Positions 1 through 10,539 of a stretch of DNA of 64,000 nt are shown here, in pieces; position 1 is the stretch's first letter; each line of letters begins with the position of its first letter. Source of the stretch: Erythroxylum novogranatense. Lineage: Eukaryota > Streptophyta > Magnoliopsida > Malpighiales > Erythroxylaceae. A program made the translations under genes and the position numbers. The stretch is from assembly GCA_029891385.1 (NCBI GenBank), contig CM057228.1, positions 86,931,304-86,995,303 of the forward strand. Direction: 5' to 3'. The notes beneath the pieces were generated by a model. The model was not told the origin of the DNA, made no database searches, and worked only from the letters and a program-made list of their open reading frames with translations.

Positions 1-1437
1 GAGGATTGTTACTATTAGAGACCAGGTCTCTCATATTAGATTGTGACTAGTAGGAGTGTGATGGCAGGCATTTGGGAGTGATTTAAAAATTTCCAATATC
101 AGAATAAATTAGAGTGGTAAAATGACTTAAAATGGTTTACCAACATCATTCATAAGTCCAACAAAGGTGATACGATAGAAATTGAATTAAAGAAGTGACG
201 TGCTAATCAAAACACATGAAAGTTAGATAATATTGTGATTTTTTTTTTTTAGAAAATAGAGTTTTTTTAATGCCATATGTTAGTGCTTATTTGAAAAGTT
301 ATTTTAAGTTTATACAAATACGCGAGAGTTTATTTATTGGCTTAAAATGTGTTTGAAATTCTTTTATTCAATAACTAAAAGTTTAGAGTACTATAAGGAA
401 TCTTGATAAAAAGTTTTGAAGAGATTTTGATAAAGTTCAGTTAAATTTTCTAATATTATATTTTTTAAAGTTGATAATGAAAGGTTAGTTGTTTGATTTT
501 TTTCCTATTTGATTGGAACAAATTCTTTTGTTTGATGTGTGATTATAGGCAAAATGGTACAAACTTATCATGAGTGTGAGCAAAATAATTCAAATACTTG
601 TGTTAATCTAACGTGATTCTTATATGTAAGTTTACCTTTATATTTAAAAGTTAAAAATTTACAATCATATAGAAAAATTAAGTAATCAATGAATTATTTA
701 ATTGTTGTATACAATTTAGCAAGAGTTAAGTTGTCAAAGAAAAAAGTTGAAATGCCAAGAGAGGTTTTTGAGGAATATCCACTAAGAAATTGTGACTTGA
801 AATTATTGTAATAATCAAACACCAAAACTAATGAAGAGATTTAACCATAAATCTAAGTATATTGCTCTACTTGATTGTAAATATCACTATAAAAAGTGAG
901 TTAACTATGGTAAAATAGAGGGTTGGTGGAAGATTGTAATATATAATAAGAGGCCATTCACTTAGATTTTGTGACCCCATCCCTTTACGTAAATAAGCTC
1001 GTTAGGTGAATTTATGCCTACCATCTTAGGGCTAAGTATTTAATAAAAGTCACAAAAAAAGTTTGTACTTTGATATTACCCATCATCTCAACAATTTGTT
1101 TTACTAGTGATAAGTGATTGATTGATTATCTATTTATTCCCTAATACTTGGTGATCAATTTTTTTATTGCATCTAAGATACTTATTTTGGTTCATATTTT
1201 GATTTAGGTATAAGTTAGAGAATAAAAAGAATCAAAATGAGTTAAATTCACATCCTTGGTGTAGTTCTAGAGATTTTTGACTTTATTTGCCTTTGTGAGC
1301 GAAAGGAGATGGGGTAGGGTGAAAACAAGAACAAGAATGGAAGAGTTGGATTTATTATAACTTACATGCCTATGTAGAAATGTATATAGTTGTGTATGTG
1401 ACTTATGTGAATGTGTATAAGATCAAGTAAGTCACTG
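1..1437. other. AT-rich spacer, no gene seen
   Basis: No open frame or recognisable domain on either strand. The last ~100 bases have repeated short phrases of the type 'atgcctatgta', and similar phrases resume on the other side of element E1 at about 10200-10290. E1 therefore probably landed inside an older repeat, perhaps a degenerate LTR. Confidence 0.6.
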
Positions 1438-1670
1438 AAAACTGTTGGACCAACGGTGGTTGACAAATTAAATCCTTTTATGTTTTGATAATAATAAAAT
1501 GTATAGAATTGATTAAGAAATTATTTCAGGTGTTTTAATTTAAATAAAAGACTTGTGCAAATCAAGATAGCAGATAAATCATTGTGGAAATTATATTCAA
1601 CGTGCTAGAGATATTAAATCTTGAAGATTATGGGAAGATTCTGTTAAATCTATCCGTTGGAGTCATCACT

Positions 1671-1885
1671 AGTCGACTATAATGTGGCAAGTCGACTAAT
1701 AATATTCATATATGTCAGTGGGGCATGAAACAAGTCGACCAATTTGTTACAAGTCGACTACAAATCAGTCAGATAGATGCACTAGTCGACTAACATCACA
1801 CTAGTCGACTATTCGAAGAGCAAAGATGAAATTTGCATGGAAAAACGTTGGCACTAGTTGACTATAACACCTCGACTAGTCGACT
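1671..1885 (+). promoter_or_regulatory. AGTCGAC palindrome array in E1 5' LTR (U3)
   Basis: Seven exact AGTCGAC copies start at 1671, 1690, 1733, 1752, 1784, 1803 and 1878, with a decayed copy (AGTTGACT) at 1856. Most extend to the 8-bp palindrome AGTCGACT, often with flanks making CTAGTCGACTA. Spacing is irregular (19 to 75 bp), so this is not a simple tandem repeat. The array lies about 480-690 bp upstream of the LTR TATA box, an enhancer-like position. The same motif recurs upstream of the accessory ORF and in E2. A binding-site role is inference. Confidence 0.6.
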
Positions 1886-2362
1886 ATCAGGTGGAGTTGA
1901 ACAAAATTTGTCCGGATCAATCCCAAATGGAAAGGAAATAACTTTGCAACGTCTATGAGCAATCAAGCAACGGCTAGTAGACTTCTCCAACGGCTACAAT
2001 TATCTTAGAGCCTGCAAATAAATATTAGAAGATCATATGATCAAGTAGCAAGGCCCAAAAGCAAAAGAATATCACTATTGTTCCAAATTTGCTTTCAATT
2101 GCTCTTAGCTTGTTCCAAATTTGTACTGAGCATTATTACTTCTTCTTTATCTTTGTGATTATTGTGAGTTGAGTGATTGGTTGAAAATCACTTGTGAAGT
2201 AGGATTTGTGCCGGAAAACAAATCAATTGTAAGGGTAGCTTGAGCAGGAAATCAAGAGGTGTTGTAAAAGTTCACACTGAACTATAAAGTGTGTAGTAAA
2301 GTGATTTGCCAAATCCTAAGTGGGAGCTTAAGTAGAGGACGTAGGTTTTAACACCGAATCTC

Positions 2363-2370
2363 TATAAAAA
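2363..2370 (+). promoter_or_regulatory. Putative LTR TATA box (E1)
   Basis: TATAAAAA in the context CTCTATAAAAAC, about 140 bp before the LTR end. The same string is at the matching place in the E2 LTRs (44345-44352 and near 61896), although the flanks have diverged. Transcription would start shortly downstream. Confidence 0.5.
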
Positions 2371-2510
2371 CAATGTTTGCCTTTCTTCCCTACTTTTTGC
2401 ATTTAAATTTGTTTAAATTGTTTTGTGTGTATTAACTTCTGATTTTTTGTAGAACTTTACAAAAAAGGTTTAAAGATCTATTCAATCCCCCCTTCTAGAT
2501 TGTTTACAAT

Positions 2511-2521
2511 TGGTATCAGAG
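2511..2521 (+). other. Primer binding site of E1 (tRNA-iMet)
   Basis: TGGTATCAGAG lies two bases after the LTR end and is complementary to the 3' end of plant initiator methionine tRNA, the usual Copia primer. Confidence 0.9.
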
Positions 2522-2536
2522 GAGAAGTATCCAGGG

Positions 2537-4071
2537 ATGGCACACAATAACCTAGCGGAAGAAGGTAACACGAATAATCGCCCTCTTTTGTTTAATGGTA
2601 CTAACTATTCCTCTTGAAAAAATCCTATGAAATATCATATTATAAGTGAGGGAGTGGAGTATTGGAAGATCATCATCTTCGGTCCACATGTTTCATTGAA
2701 AGAAAATGGCGAGGTAAAGACGGAGCTGGAGTATGATGACAATGATTGGAAGCAAGCCTACATCAATGCAAAAGCTATGAAAATTATATATTGTGCTCTC
2801 ACTGTTGAGGAGAGAAATCGAGTGAACTCGTGTACTAGTGCTAAAGAAATGTGGGAGAGACTACGCATCACTCATGAAGGAACTAATCAAGTTCGAGAGA
2901 CAAAGATCAAAATGCTTCTTCATGACTATGAAATGTTTGTCATGAAGAAAGGTGAGTCTATTTTTACTATACTTGATCGTTTTGCAGAAATTATCAATGG
3001 ATTAGGCAACCTTGGAAAGCATATGACAGATAACGAGAAGGTGAAAAAGATTCTTCGGTCACTACCGAAAGAATGGGACTCACAAATCACTACTATTATG
3101 GAGTCTAAGGATCTCAATCATTTGGAATTCAATGCTTTGGTGGGATCACTCATAAACTATGAGATCATTCTCAAATCAAGAGGAGGAAGAGGTAAGTCAC
3201 AAAAGTCAATTGTTTTAAAAGCTAATGCTTCTTCTCTTGATGAAAGTGATGAAGAAATAGATGAAGAAGAAGAAGACGAAGAAATAGCGATGTATGCCCG
3301 AAACTTGAGAAATTTCAAAGGACTACTCAAGAATAGGAAGAAAGAATTACGTGGTGGAAGAAATGAAGAAAGAAAGAAGTACACCATGGAAAGAAGGTCC
3401 AAGAGCTATAAAGAAAAGAAGAGCAATGAAGAATGTTGGAAATGTGGAAAAGAGGACATCATGCTAGAGAATGCAAAAGCTCATCCTTTACTTCAAATCT
3501 CCAGAAAAATGACAAGTATGACAAAGGAAAAAGGAAAGCTAGCCTTGTATCCACTTGGAGTGATGATGAGGAAGCATATCAAAGCGATGATGAAAACAAC
3601 TTAACTCTTATGGCAAATAGCTCTTTAACAAGTGATGATGAAGATGAGGTACAAGCAAGGAATGAAAAATCACCAAGCACATGGTACATTGATAGTGGAT
3701 GTTCAAGGCATATGAGTGGAGACAATAACCTATTTGCAGAAATTAGACCAAAGAATCAAGGATATGTTACATTTGGAGACAACAACAAAGGTAAAGTCAT
3801 TGGTATTGGTAAAGTGGGTAAGGAACCTTTGCCTACCATTGACAATGTTTTGCTTGTTGATGGCTTGAAACATAATTTGCTAAGTGTTTCTCAATTATGT
3901 GATATGAATTTTAATGTGACATTTGAATCATCTCATTGCATGGTTACAAAGGATGAAAATGTGGCTTTCATTGGTTTGAGACATGGAAATACATATATTG
4001 TTGATTTACATGATGATAGTTCTTTTAATGAAAAGTGTTTGGTGACATTAGAAGAAAATACATTTTTATGA
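2537..4071 (+). pseudogene. gag: gag and protease of E1, broken
   Basis: Starts at the ATG at 2537 after the primer site; E2 keeps the same start at 44518. The product is the Copia Gag capsid precursor (UBN2-type region at about 2640-3170), an acidic Asp/Glu run near 3240-3290, a basic Lys/Arg-rich region, a CCHC zinc knuckle near 3433-3470 and the aspartic protease with the DSGCSRHM active site near 3690-3715. Breaks: TGA at 2615 where E2 has TGG; a one-base deletion inside the zinc knuckle (about 3450) that moves the reading frame, splitting gag (2627-3604) from the protease frame (3433-4071); and TGA at 4069 where E2 has TGG. Relative to E2 it lacks a 576-bp segment between 3648 and 3649 (see findings). 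It cannot make a full Gag as it stands. Confidence 0.9.
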
Positions 4072-5060
4072 CATAGAAAATTAGGACATGCACCATTGCC
4101 TTTAATTTCTAAGCTTTATAAAAATGATATTGTGAGAGGTTTGCCTAAGATAAAATTTGTTAAAGAGCACTTGTGTGAATCTTGTTTGAAAGGCAAACAT
4201 GTTAGAGAATCTTTCAAACCAAAGAAAGAAATTTGTACATCTAGAATTCTTAAACTTGTTCATATGGATTTGATTGGACCATTTAGGTATGCTAGTCTAA
4301 GTGGTAAATTATATGTTCTTGTCATTGTTAATGATTTTTTTAGATTTACTTGGGTGAGATTTCTTGCAAATAAAAGCGATGCCTTTAACGAATTTACTAA
4401 GTGGTGTAGGTTGGTTCAAAATGAAAAGAACTTGACAATTGTTGCTATTAGAACCGATCATAGAGGTGAGCTTGAGTGTGAACCATTTGAAAGGCTTTGT
4501 GACAAATATGGAATGGAGCACAATTTCTCAATACGAATAACACCACAACAAAACGGTGTAGTAGAAAGGAAGAATCACTCACTTGAAGAAATGAGTAGAA
4601 CAATGTTGAATGAATACAATCTTCCTAAATCCTTTTGGGCGGAAGCAATCAATACTGCGTTCTATGTCATCAATAGAGTGCATCTTAGAAGAGACAAAAA
4701 CAAGACACCATACGAGTTATGGAAAGGTAAGAAACCCAACATATCATATTTTCATCCTTTTGGTTGCAAAGTTTTTATTCATAATAATGAAAAGAGCAAC
4801 TTAGGGAAATTTGATTCAAAATCTGATGTTGGTGTGTTCTTGGTTATTCACTAACTAGTAAGGCATTTAGAGTCTATAATAATAGAACTAAGTGTGTTGA
4901 AGAAAATATTCATGTTAAATTTGATGATATGATTTCACCTCCGAGAAAGGTTTGTTTTGATGATGATGCAGGAAACTTAGGAAATGGAGTTGAAGAAATT
5001 GAATCCAAGATTGAAGAAATAAAGTTAGATGAAGAAGATCATGTACCCGACATTAAAACA
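4072..5060 (+). pseudogene. integrase region of E1, frameshifted
   Basis: Continues directly from the protease frame. The zinc-binding HHCC domain is visible as HRKLGH followed by CESCLKGK. The catalytic DDE core follows, with HMDLIGP (first Asp), IRTDHRGE (second Asp) and NGVVERKN (Glu), then the pre-C-terminal block with FGCKVF. Known role: insertion of retrotransposon cDNA into the genome. The main open segment is 4096-4854. A one-base deletion near 4840 shifts the frame, and the C-terminal continuation (SKAFRVYNN and so on) reads in another frame to about 5060, where further stops occur. The catalytic triad is present but the protein is interrupted. Confidence 0.88.
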
Positions 5061-5139
5061 TAGGCAAAAGCAAAGAATCATCCTATGAAGCAAGTAATTG
5101 GTAGCTTGAATGATGGTTAAGAACTAGGAGGAATGTTTA

Positions 5140-6712
5140 TGAGCACATGAGCAATTCAGCTTTCATCTCACTAGTGGAACCCAAAAACATAAAAGAGGCT
5201 CTTGAAGATGAGAATTGGCAGCTAGCTATGCAAGAAGAACTTAATCAATTCAAGAGGAATAATGTATAGGATTTGGTAGCTCTACCAAAGGACAAAACCA
5301 TTATTGGAGTCAAGTGGGTAAATAGGATAAAGTATGATGAGAATGGTGAAGCAGTCAAGAATAAGTCAAGATTAGTAGCTTAAGGGTTTTATCAAGAAGA
5401 ACGTCTTGATTATAATGAGACATATGCACCTGTAGCTCGATTGGAGGCAATCAGATTACTATGTGCCTTTGCATCGCACAAGAGGATCAAATTAAATCAA
5501 ATGGATGTTAAAAGTGTGTTTTTAAATGGATACATCCAAGAGGAGGTTTATGTCAAACAACCACCGGGTTTTGAAGATCATAAATATCCAGATCATGTCT
5601 ACAAGCTCAAGAAGGCACTTTATGGATTAAAGCAAGCACCTAGGGCATGGTATGAAAGGTTAAGTACTTTTCTAACTCAAAATGATTATATTCGTGGTAA
5701 GATTGATAATACTTTGTTTATAAAACATGTTGATCAAGATATGCTAATTTGTCAAATATATGTTGATGATATTGTTTTTGGTGCTACTAATGAATTTTTA
5801 TGCAAAGAATTCAGTGATCTCATGCAAAGTAAATTTGAAATGAGCATAATGGGAGAACTCAAGTTCTTTCTTGGGTTGCAAATCAAGCAATACAAAAATG
5901 GCATCTTTATTCACCAATCTAAATATACCAATGAGCTTCTAAAGAAGTTCAACATGGAAGGATGCAAAGTAGCAGCAATACCAATGGCAACAAACCTGGT
6001 CTTGGAAAAATCTGAACATGAAGAAGATGTTGATCAAAAACTTTATAAAGGTATGATAGGCTCTTTTTTATATTTAACCGCATCTAGACCAGATATTATG
6101 TTTGCTACATGTCTTTGTGCTAGATTTCAATCTTGTCCCAAAATTTCTCATTTGAGTGCTTGCAAAAGAATTTTTAAATATCTGAGTAAGTCTGTTAATC
6201 ATGGTTTATGATATCCTAGTTGTGAATCTTTTGACTTGTATGCTTATAGTGATGCTGACCATAGTGGATGTAGGGTAGATAGAAAAAGCACTAGTGTCTT
6301 ATGTCATTTTTTAGGTTCATCTTTGATTTCTTGGGCTAGAAAAAAACAAGTTAGTGTAGCCATTTCCACTGCTGAATCTGAATATGTAGCAGCTAGAAGT
6401 ACATGTGCCCAAGTTCTTTGTATTAAACATCAATTTCTTGATTATGGTATTGCTGTTAAAAATGTTCGAATTTATTGTGATAATACCAGTGCAATTTGTT
6501 TGAGTAAAAATCCAATTTTGTATAGTAGAACAAAGCATATAGAAATTAGACATCATTTCATACGTGATCATTGTTTGAAAGGTGACATCTGTTTGAAACA
6601 TGTATCTACTAATGATTAATTAACTGATAGTTTTACAAAACCTCTTAAAGAAGAGTTGTTTGTGAACATTAAATTGAGACTTGGTATGTGTGATTTGAAT
6701 TCTATTTATTGA
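5140..6712 (+). pseudogene. reverse transcriptase-RNase H of E1, with stops
   Basis: Copia reverse transcriptase followed by RNase H. RT landmarks: the IGVKWV block near 5310, LNQMDVKSVFLNG near 5495-5530, YGLKQAPRAWY near 5620 and the YVDD active site near 5760. RNase H landmarks: SDADHSG near 6250, STAESEYVA near 6370, CDNTSA near 6475 and RTKHIEIRHHF near 6530. The last codons end at a stop at 6710-6712. In-frame stops lie at 5267 (TAG in a Trp position), 5381 (TAA in a Gln position), 6209 (TGA in a Trp position) and 6617 (TAA in a Gln position). The longest open part is 5441-6211. All are C-to-T or G-to-A type losses. No frameshift is evident from about 5140 onward. Confidence 0.9.
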
Positions 6713-7357
6713 TTGCAATTCTTCGCATACATTAGCATAGTAAAATGGTCAAAATATTAGGCAAATATGAAATTCCATCTGAGAATACATCATCATGATC
6801 TACACTTAGGGTAAAATGTGATTTCTTTGGAGTTTAGTAATATTCCAGTCGACTAATTGGAGTTTAAGTCGACTGAAGTTGAGGAATTACTCGAGTTATT
6901 TTGTTGCCTGTTGCAAATATTACAGTTATAGTTGATTAATAGTCTTCGACTAGTCGACTAACACACATATTTTTCCCAACCAGTCGACTAATCTTTTTCG
7001 ACCAGTCGACTAGTTTTATGTCAGACAACCCCCACTCTTAATTTTATTTTTTATTAGTCCACTATTACCCTACCAGTAGACTATAAATCATCTGAGTCCT
7101 CTTTAAAAACTCAAAAATTCCCCAAATCTTCGAAAAGTTATCTTCTTATCCTTCGAAATCTCTTCTCCCTAGTCGACTACTCTTCCTTGATTTCTTCAAA
7201 TCCATCATACCCACTCTCAATCATCCTCCAAAAACACTAAACCCACTTATCAATCCTTCAAATCATCCTCCTTCTTTTGAAATCTCCTTTACGACATTCC
7301 AAAACCCTAACCTTCGATAATCTCTCTTTTTATCCTAAAATCCTCCAATCTTTCACA
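6713..7357 (+). promoter_or_regulatory. Motif-rich leader between pol and accessory ORF (E1)
   Basis: A 645-bp non-coding stretch. Six exact AGTCGACT palindromes start at 6847, 6867, 6952, 6982, 7004 and 7171, with degenerate copies near 7055 (AGTCCACT) and 7075 (AGTAGACT). The final ~200 bp are C/T-rich and look like a 5' leader before the ATG at 7358. The stretch may hold a subgenomic promoter or splice acceptor for the accessory gene; neither is proven. Confidence 0.55.
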
Positions 7358-8674
7358 ATGGCTCCACGAAAATCAAGTGGCACAGGCAAAGGAAAAGAAA
7401 AACAGGCAGCAACCCCTCCACGAGATCCACAAGTGAGTGGGTCATCTTCAAGGGGTGGTATTGAAAGAGAGAATGAAGAGATTGAGTCACGGTTTGTTTC
7501 AAGAGAAGCCCAAAATCTCTATTATCAGGTACTGAAAACCGAAGTCCTTATTCCCTCCATGAGATTTGATTGGGTAGAATTGGACCATAGTGAATATACG
7601 GAATTGTTATCTGAAATTACCAGTCTAGGATTGCGTTATTTTTTGGGATATAAGGATAACATTTATGAGGATATAGTAAGAGAGTTTTATGTCAATCTTG
7701 TGGTGGTTAGAAGCAATGTAGATACGGGAGTGCATTTGAAATCAAATATTCAAGGAACAGAACTTTTTATCTGTGAAGACTATCTGTCAAGATGGTTTCA
7801 GTTGCCTAAGGGTGGATTTAGGCTAAGTGCTTCTCTCCTAGATTTAAACATTTTGAGACATGAAGATGGAGATACAGATGAGGAGGCTGAAGAGAATTTT
7901 GGGTATACTGAAGCAAAAGGAGAAGAATTACTTGCTAGGTTATGTTCAGACCACTCCTCACCTTATGAGGCAATGGATTTGCCTTTAAATTATAGATTGT
8001 TGCATTATGCTATAAATCGAGTAGTTTATCCGAAGAAAGCAAGTAATAATCACATCACATCTTTGGATAAAGAGATTCTCTGGCACTTGGAAGAGGGGAG
8101 GAAAATAAATTTTCCAAGTCTAATCATTCAGATGATGCGGAAAAAGGCGAATCTATTAAAAGGTGAGCTTAAGGGAAAATCAGGGAAGCATAAAGGAATG
8201 CCATATGGAGCCTTGATAACTCACATTGCTAATTTGCAAAAATATAATGTGAGTTCTTATGATCATTATCCTTATCCATTGAGTTGGCGATTTACTCCTT
8301 ACAATCTCCGAAGTATGAAGCTGGTCAAAACCGTTGAGAAAGGATGGGTGTATTCGTATCAAGTAGAGAAGCTTGGTTTGACTTTGGAAAGTGAACAAGT
8401 GCCTAGGAGGCAACGTTCCAAGAGGGCCGGTGATCGTCCTAGCAGCTCAAGACCAAGTAGTGTGCGACGGAGTGAGGTATCTCAAGACGAACTTCGAGAG
8501 ATTGGAGATCAAATGGAAGAATTAAATGATCATGCTAATGATCGACAGAGTATGCTCATAAGATTGGAGAAAAGTGTTGATGATCAACGAAGTATGCTCA
8601 CACGCTTGGAGAAAAGCATTAAGAAAATTTTTGATAAGTTAGGTTGTAGACATGATAATGCTTCTTCTTCCTGA
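7358..8674 (+). CDS. Accessory protein of SIRE-like element E1, intact
   Basis: 438 codons. I chose the ATG at 7358 because the product then begins MAPRKSSG, matching the E2 copy (MVPRKFTR at 57275); an in-frame ATG at 7277 would add 27 unmatched codons. Visible layout: basic, Ser/Gly-rich N-tail (residues 1-45); a conserved central region (about 50-340) with VLIPSMRFDW, YEDIVREFY, LNYRLLHYAINRVVYPKKAS and SLIIQMMRKKA; a basic stretch at about 350-373 with RRQRSKR, resembling a nuclear localisation signal; and a C-terminal heptad-rich segment (about 376-430) with two copies of an RSMLxRLEKS-like unit, probably a coiled coil. No signal peptide or membrane segment is seen, so it does not look like an envelope protein. 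From recognition it resembles the 'putative plant transposon protein' domain (PF20167/IPR046796). It stays open while gag-pol upstream is broken. Function unknown; DNA binding is a hypothesis. Confidence 0.8.
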   Translation: MAPRKSSGTGKGKEKQAATPPRDPQVSGSSSRGGIERENEEIESRFVSREAQNLYYQVLKTEVLIPSMRFDWVELDHSEYTELLSEITSLGLRYFLGYKDNIYEDIVREFYVNLVVVRSNVDTGVHLKSNIQGTELFICEDYLSRWFQLPKGGFRLSASLLDLNILRHEDGDTDEEAEENFGYTEAKGEELLARLCSDHSSPYEAMDLPLNYRLLHYAINRVVYPKKASNNHITSLDKEILWHLEEGRKINFPSLIIQMMRKKANLLKGELKGKSGKHKGMPYGALITHIANLQKYNVSSYDHYPYPLSWRFTPYNLRSMKLVKTVEKGWVYSYQVEKLGLTLESEQVPRRQRSKRAGDRPSSSRPSSVRRSEVSQDELREIGDQMEELNDHANDRQSMLIRLEKSVDDQRSMLTRLEKSIKKIFDKLGCRHDNASSS

Positions 8675-9096
8675 TGGTTGTTGAATTTGCTTTAGACCAA
8701 CATTTCATAGTATGTTCTTCGTACTGTGTGTATTTTTCATTTTATGTTGAAATTGCTACTTGAGACCATGGACATGTGTGTTTTGATAGTTTGCTCATTT
8801 ATTAATGTGATATCGCTTTTTATTGGTTTGTATTAATTATTTTGACTATGACAAAAAGGGGGAGTACTATGTGTTAAAATTGTTTTTGGCTTATATGGAT
8901 CATAACATGTTTTCCAATCTATCTTGATTTGATATTAAAATTATGGCTTATACAAATTTTATGAATTTGATTTTGAATTCATTGATTATATGAATGAGGG
9001 GGAGACAATCTAACTAAAAAGACAAGGCATAAAAACCTTGATCAATGTTTCTTTGTTTTCATTTCTTAAACAATTTCTAAATATTTTGTCATTATC
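8675..9096 (+). other. 3' untranslated tail of E1
   Basis: Non-coding, AT-rich, with repeated G-runs (AAAAAGGGGGAG near 8850; GAGGGGGAG near 8996) before the true polypurine tract. E2 has the same arrangement around its own insertion at 58870-60820. Confidence 0.6.
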
Positions 9097-9110
9097 AAAA
9101 AGAGGGAGAT
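9097..9110 (+). other. Polypurine tract of E1
   Basis: AAAAAGAGGGAGAT sits directly before the 3' LTR; it primes plus-strand synthesis in LTR elements. Confidence 0.85.
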
Positions 9111-10174
9111 TGTTGAACCAATGGTGGTTGACAAATTAAATCCTTTTATGTTTTGATAATAATAAAATGTATAGAATTGATTAAGAAATTATTTCAGGTG
9201 TTTTAATTTAAATAAAAGACTTGTGCAAATCAAGATAGCAGATAAACCATTGTGGAAATTATCTTCAACGTGCTAGAGATATTAAATCTTGAAGATTATG
9301 GGAAGATTATGTTAAATCTATCCGTTGGAGTCATCACTAGTCGACTATAATGTGGCAAGTCGACTAATAATATTCAGATATGATAGTGGGGCATGAAACA
9401 AGCGACCAATTTATTACAAGTCGACTACAAATCAGTCAGATAGATGCACTAGTAAACTAACATCACATTAGTCGACTATTCGAAGAGCGAAGATGAAATT
9501 TGCATGGAAAAACGTTGGCACTAGTCGACTATAACACCTCGACTAGTCGACTATCAGGTGGAGCTGAACAAAATTTGTCCGGATCAATCCCAAATGGAAA
9601 GGAAATAATTTTGCAACGTCTATGAGCAATCAAGCAACGACTAGTTGACTTCTCCAAAGGCTACAATTATCTTAGAGCCTGCAAATAAATATTAGAAGAT
9701 CATATGATCAAGTAGCAAGGCCCAAAAGCAAAAGCAAACCACTATTGTTCCAAATTTGCTCTCAATTTCTCTTAGCTTGTTCCAAATTTGTATTGAGCAT
9801 TATTACTTCTTCTTTATCTTTGTGATTATTGTGAGTTGAGTGATTGGTTGAAAATCACTTGTGAGGTAGGATTTGTGCCGGAAAACAAATCAATTGTAAG
9901 GATAGCTTGAGCCGGAAATCAAGAGGTGTTGTAAAAGTTCACACTAAACTATAAAGTGTGTAGTAAAGTGATTTGCCAAATCCTATGTGGGAGCTTAGGT
10001 AGAGGACGTAAGTCTTAGCACCGAACCTCTATAAAAACAGTGTTTGCCTTTCTTCCCTACTCCTTACATTTAAATTTGTTTAAATTGTTTTGTGTGTATT
10101 AACTTCTGATTTTTTGTAGAACTTTACGAAAAAGGTTCAAAGATCTATTCAACCCCCTTTCTAGATAGTTTACA
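9111..10174 (+). repeat. 3' LTR of E1
   Basis: 1,064 bp, colinear with 1443-2508. Its AGTCGACT array spans 9339-9552 with six exact copies; two further sites exact in the 5' LTR have decayed here. Followed by the target duplication AAAAC. Confidence 0.95.
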
Positions 10175-10335
10175 AAAACATGTACAAACTTGAAGATGTT
10201 GTTTCAACACTGTATGTGACCTATACGCCTGTGTGAAAACCTACATGCCCATGTAAATAGGTTACAAGCCTGTGTATCTAACTTTCATAGTTTCTAGCAA
10301 ATTAATATACACGTTCTGAATTATTAACTAAAAAA

Positions 10336-10467
10336 TTAATATCACCAAGTACTAGTAAACATTCAGCACCAACTGCTTATGTCAACAATTATTCAGAAAA
10401 AAAACAAGGCAAAAGACGCATGGTTGTTGATTATAAAAAATTAAACGAAGCAACTATATGGAGTTTG
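10336..10467 (+). pseudogene. Pararetroviral RT N-terminal fragment
   Basis: A short open stretch with the RT fingers wording (SPSTSKHSAP followed by RRMVVDYKKLN) typical of caulimovirid reverse transcriptases. It runs into a stop at about 10465 and is then replaced by minus-strand virus sequence, so it is a ~130-bp fragment at a rearrangement junction. No catalytic YxDD motif is present. Confidence 0.7.
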
Positions 10468-10539
10468 GACAATTGAATCGGTTTCATAGTCTGATTCTAT
10501 GGGTTCTAAGTTGGATGCTAAGGCAGAATTTAAAATATT

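Larger units (their letters stand above)
1443..2508 (+). repeat. 5' LTR of E1
   Basis: 1,066 bp, TG...CA ends, paired with 9111-10174. It holds an array of AGTCGACT palindromes in its first half and a TATAAAAA box near its end. It is followed after two bases by the primer binding site. Confidence 0.95.
1443..10174 (+). mobile_element. E1: SIRE/Maximus-like Ty1/Copia retrotransposon with accessory ORF
   Basis: Complete element of 8,732 bp. The 5-bp target duplication AAAAC is at 1438-1442 and 10175-10179. LTRs begin TGTTG and end TTTACA. In order: 5' LTR, initiator-Met tRNA primer site, gag, protease, integrase, reverse transcriptase, RNase H (Copia order, integrase before RT), a ~650-bp leader, an intact accessory ORF, polypurine tract, 3' LTR. 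By eye the LTRs differ at roughly 45 positions over ~1,065 bp, so it is not a very recent insertion. Gag-pol is broken by stops and frameshifts. The extra ORF after RNase H, the ~1-kb LTRs and the gag/protease wording fit the SIRE/Maximus lineage; that assignment is from recognition, not a tree. Confidence 0.95.

Noticed and set aside
1671..1885. GTCGAC runs as SalI linkers or cloning vector contamination
   Set aside because: They sit in both LTRs and the leader of two related elements, with family-specific flanks and natural decay.
7358..8674. Accessory ORF as a retroviral envelope gene, as often proposed for the post-pol ORF of SIRE elements
   Set aside because: No signal peptide, no membrane segment, no Cys-rich ectodomain; it is basic at both ends with a coiled-coil-like tail.
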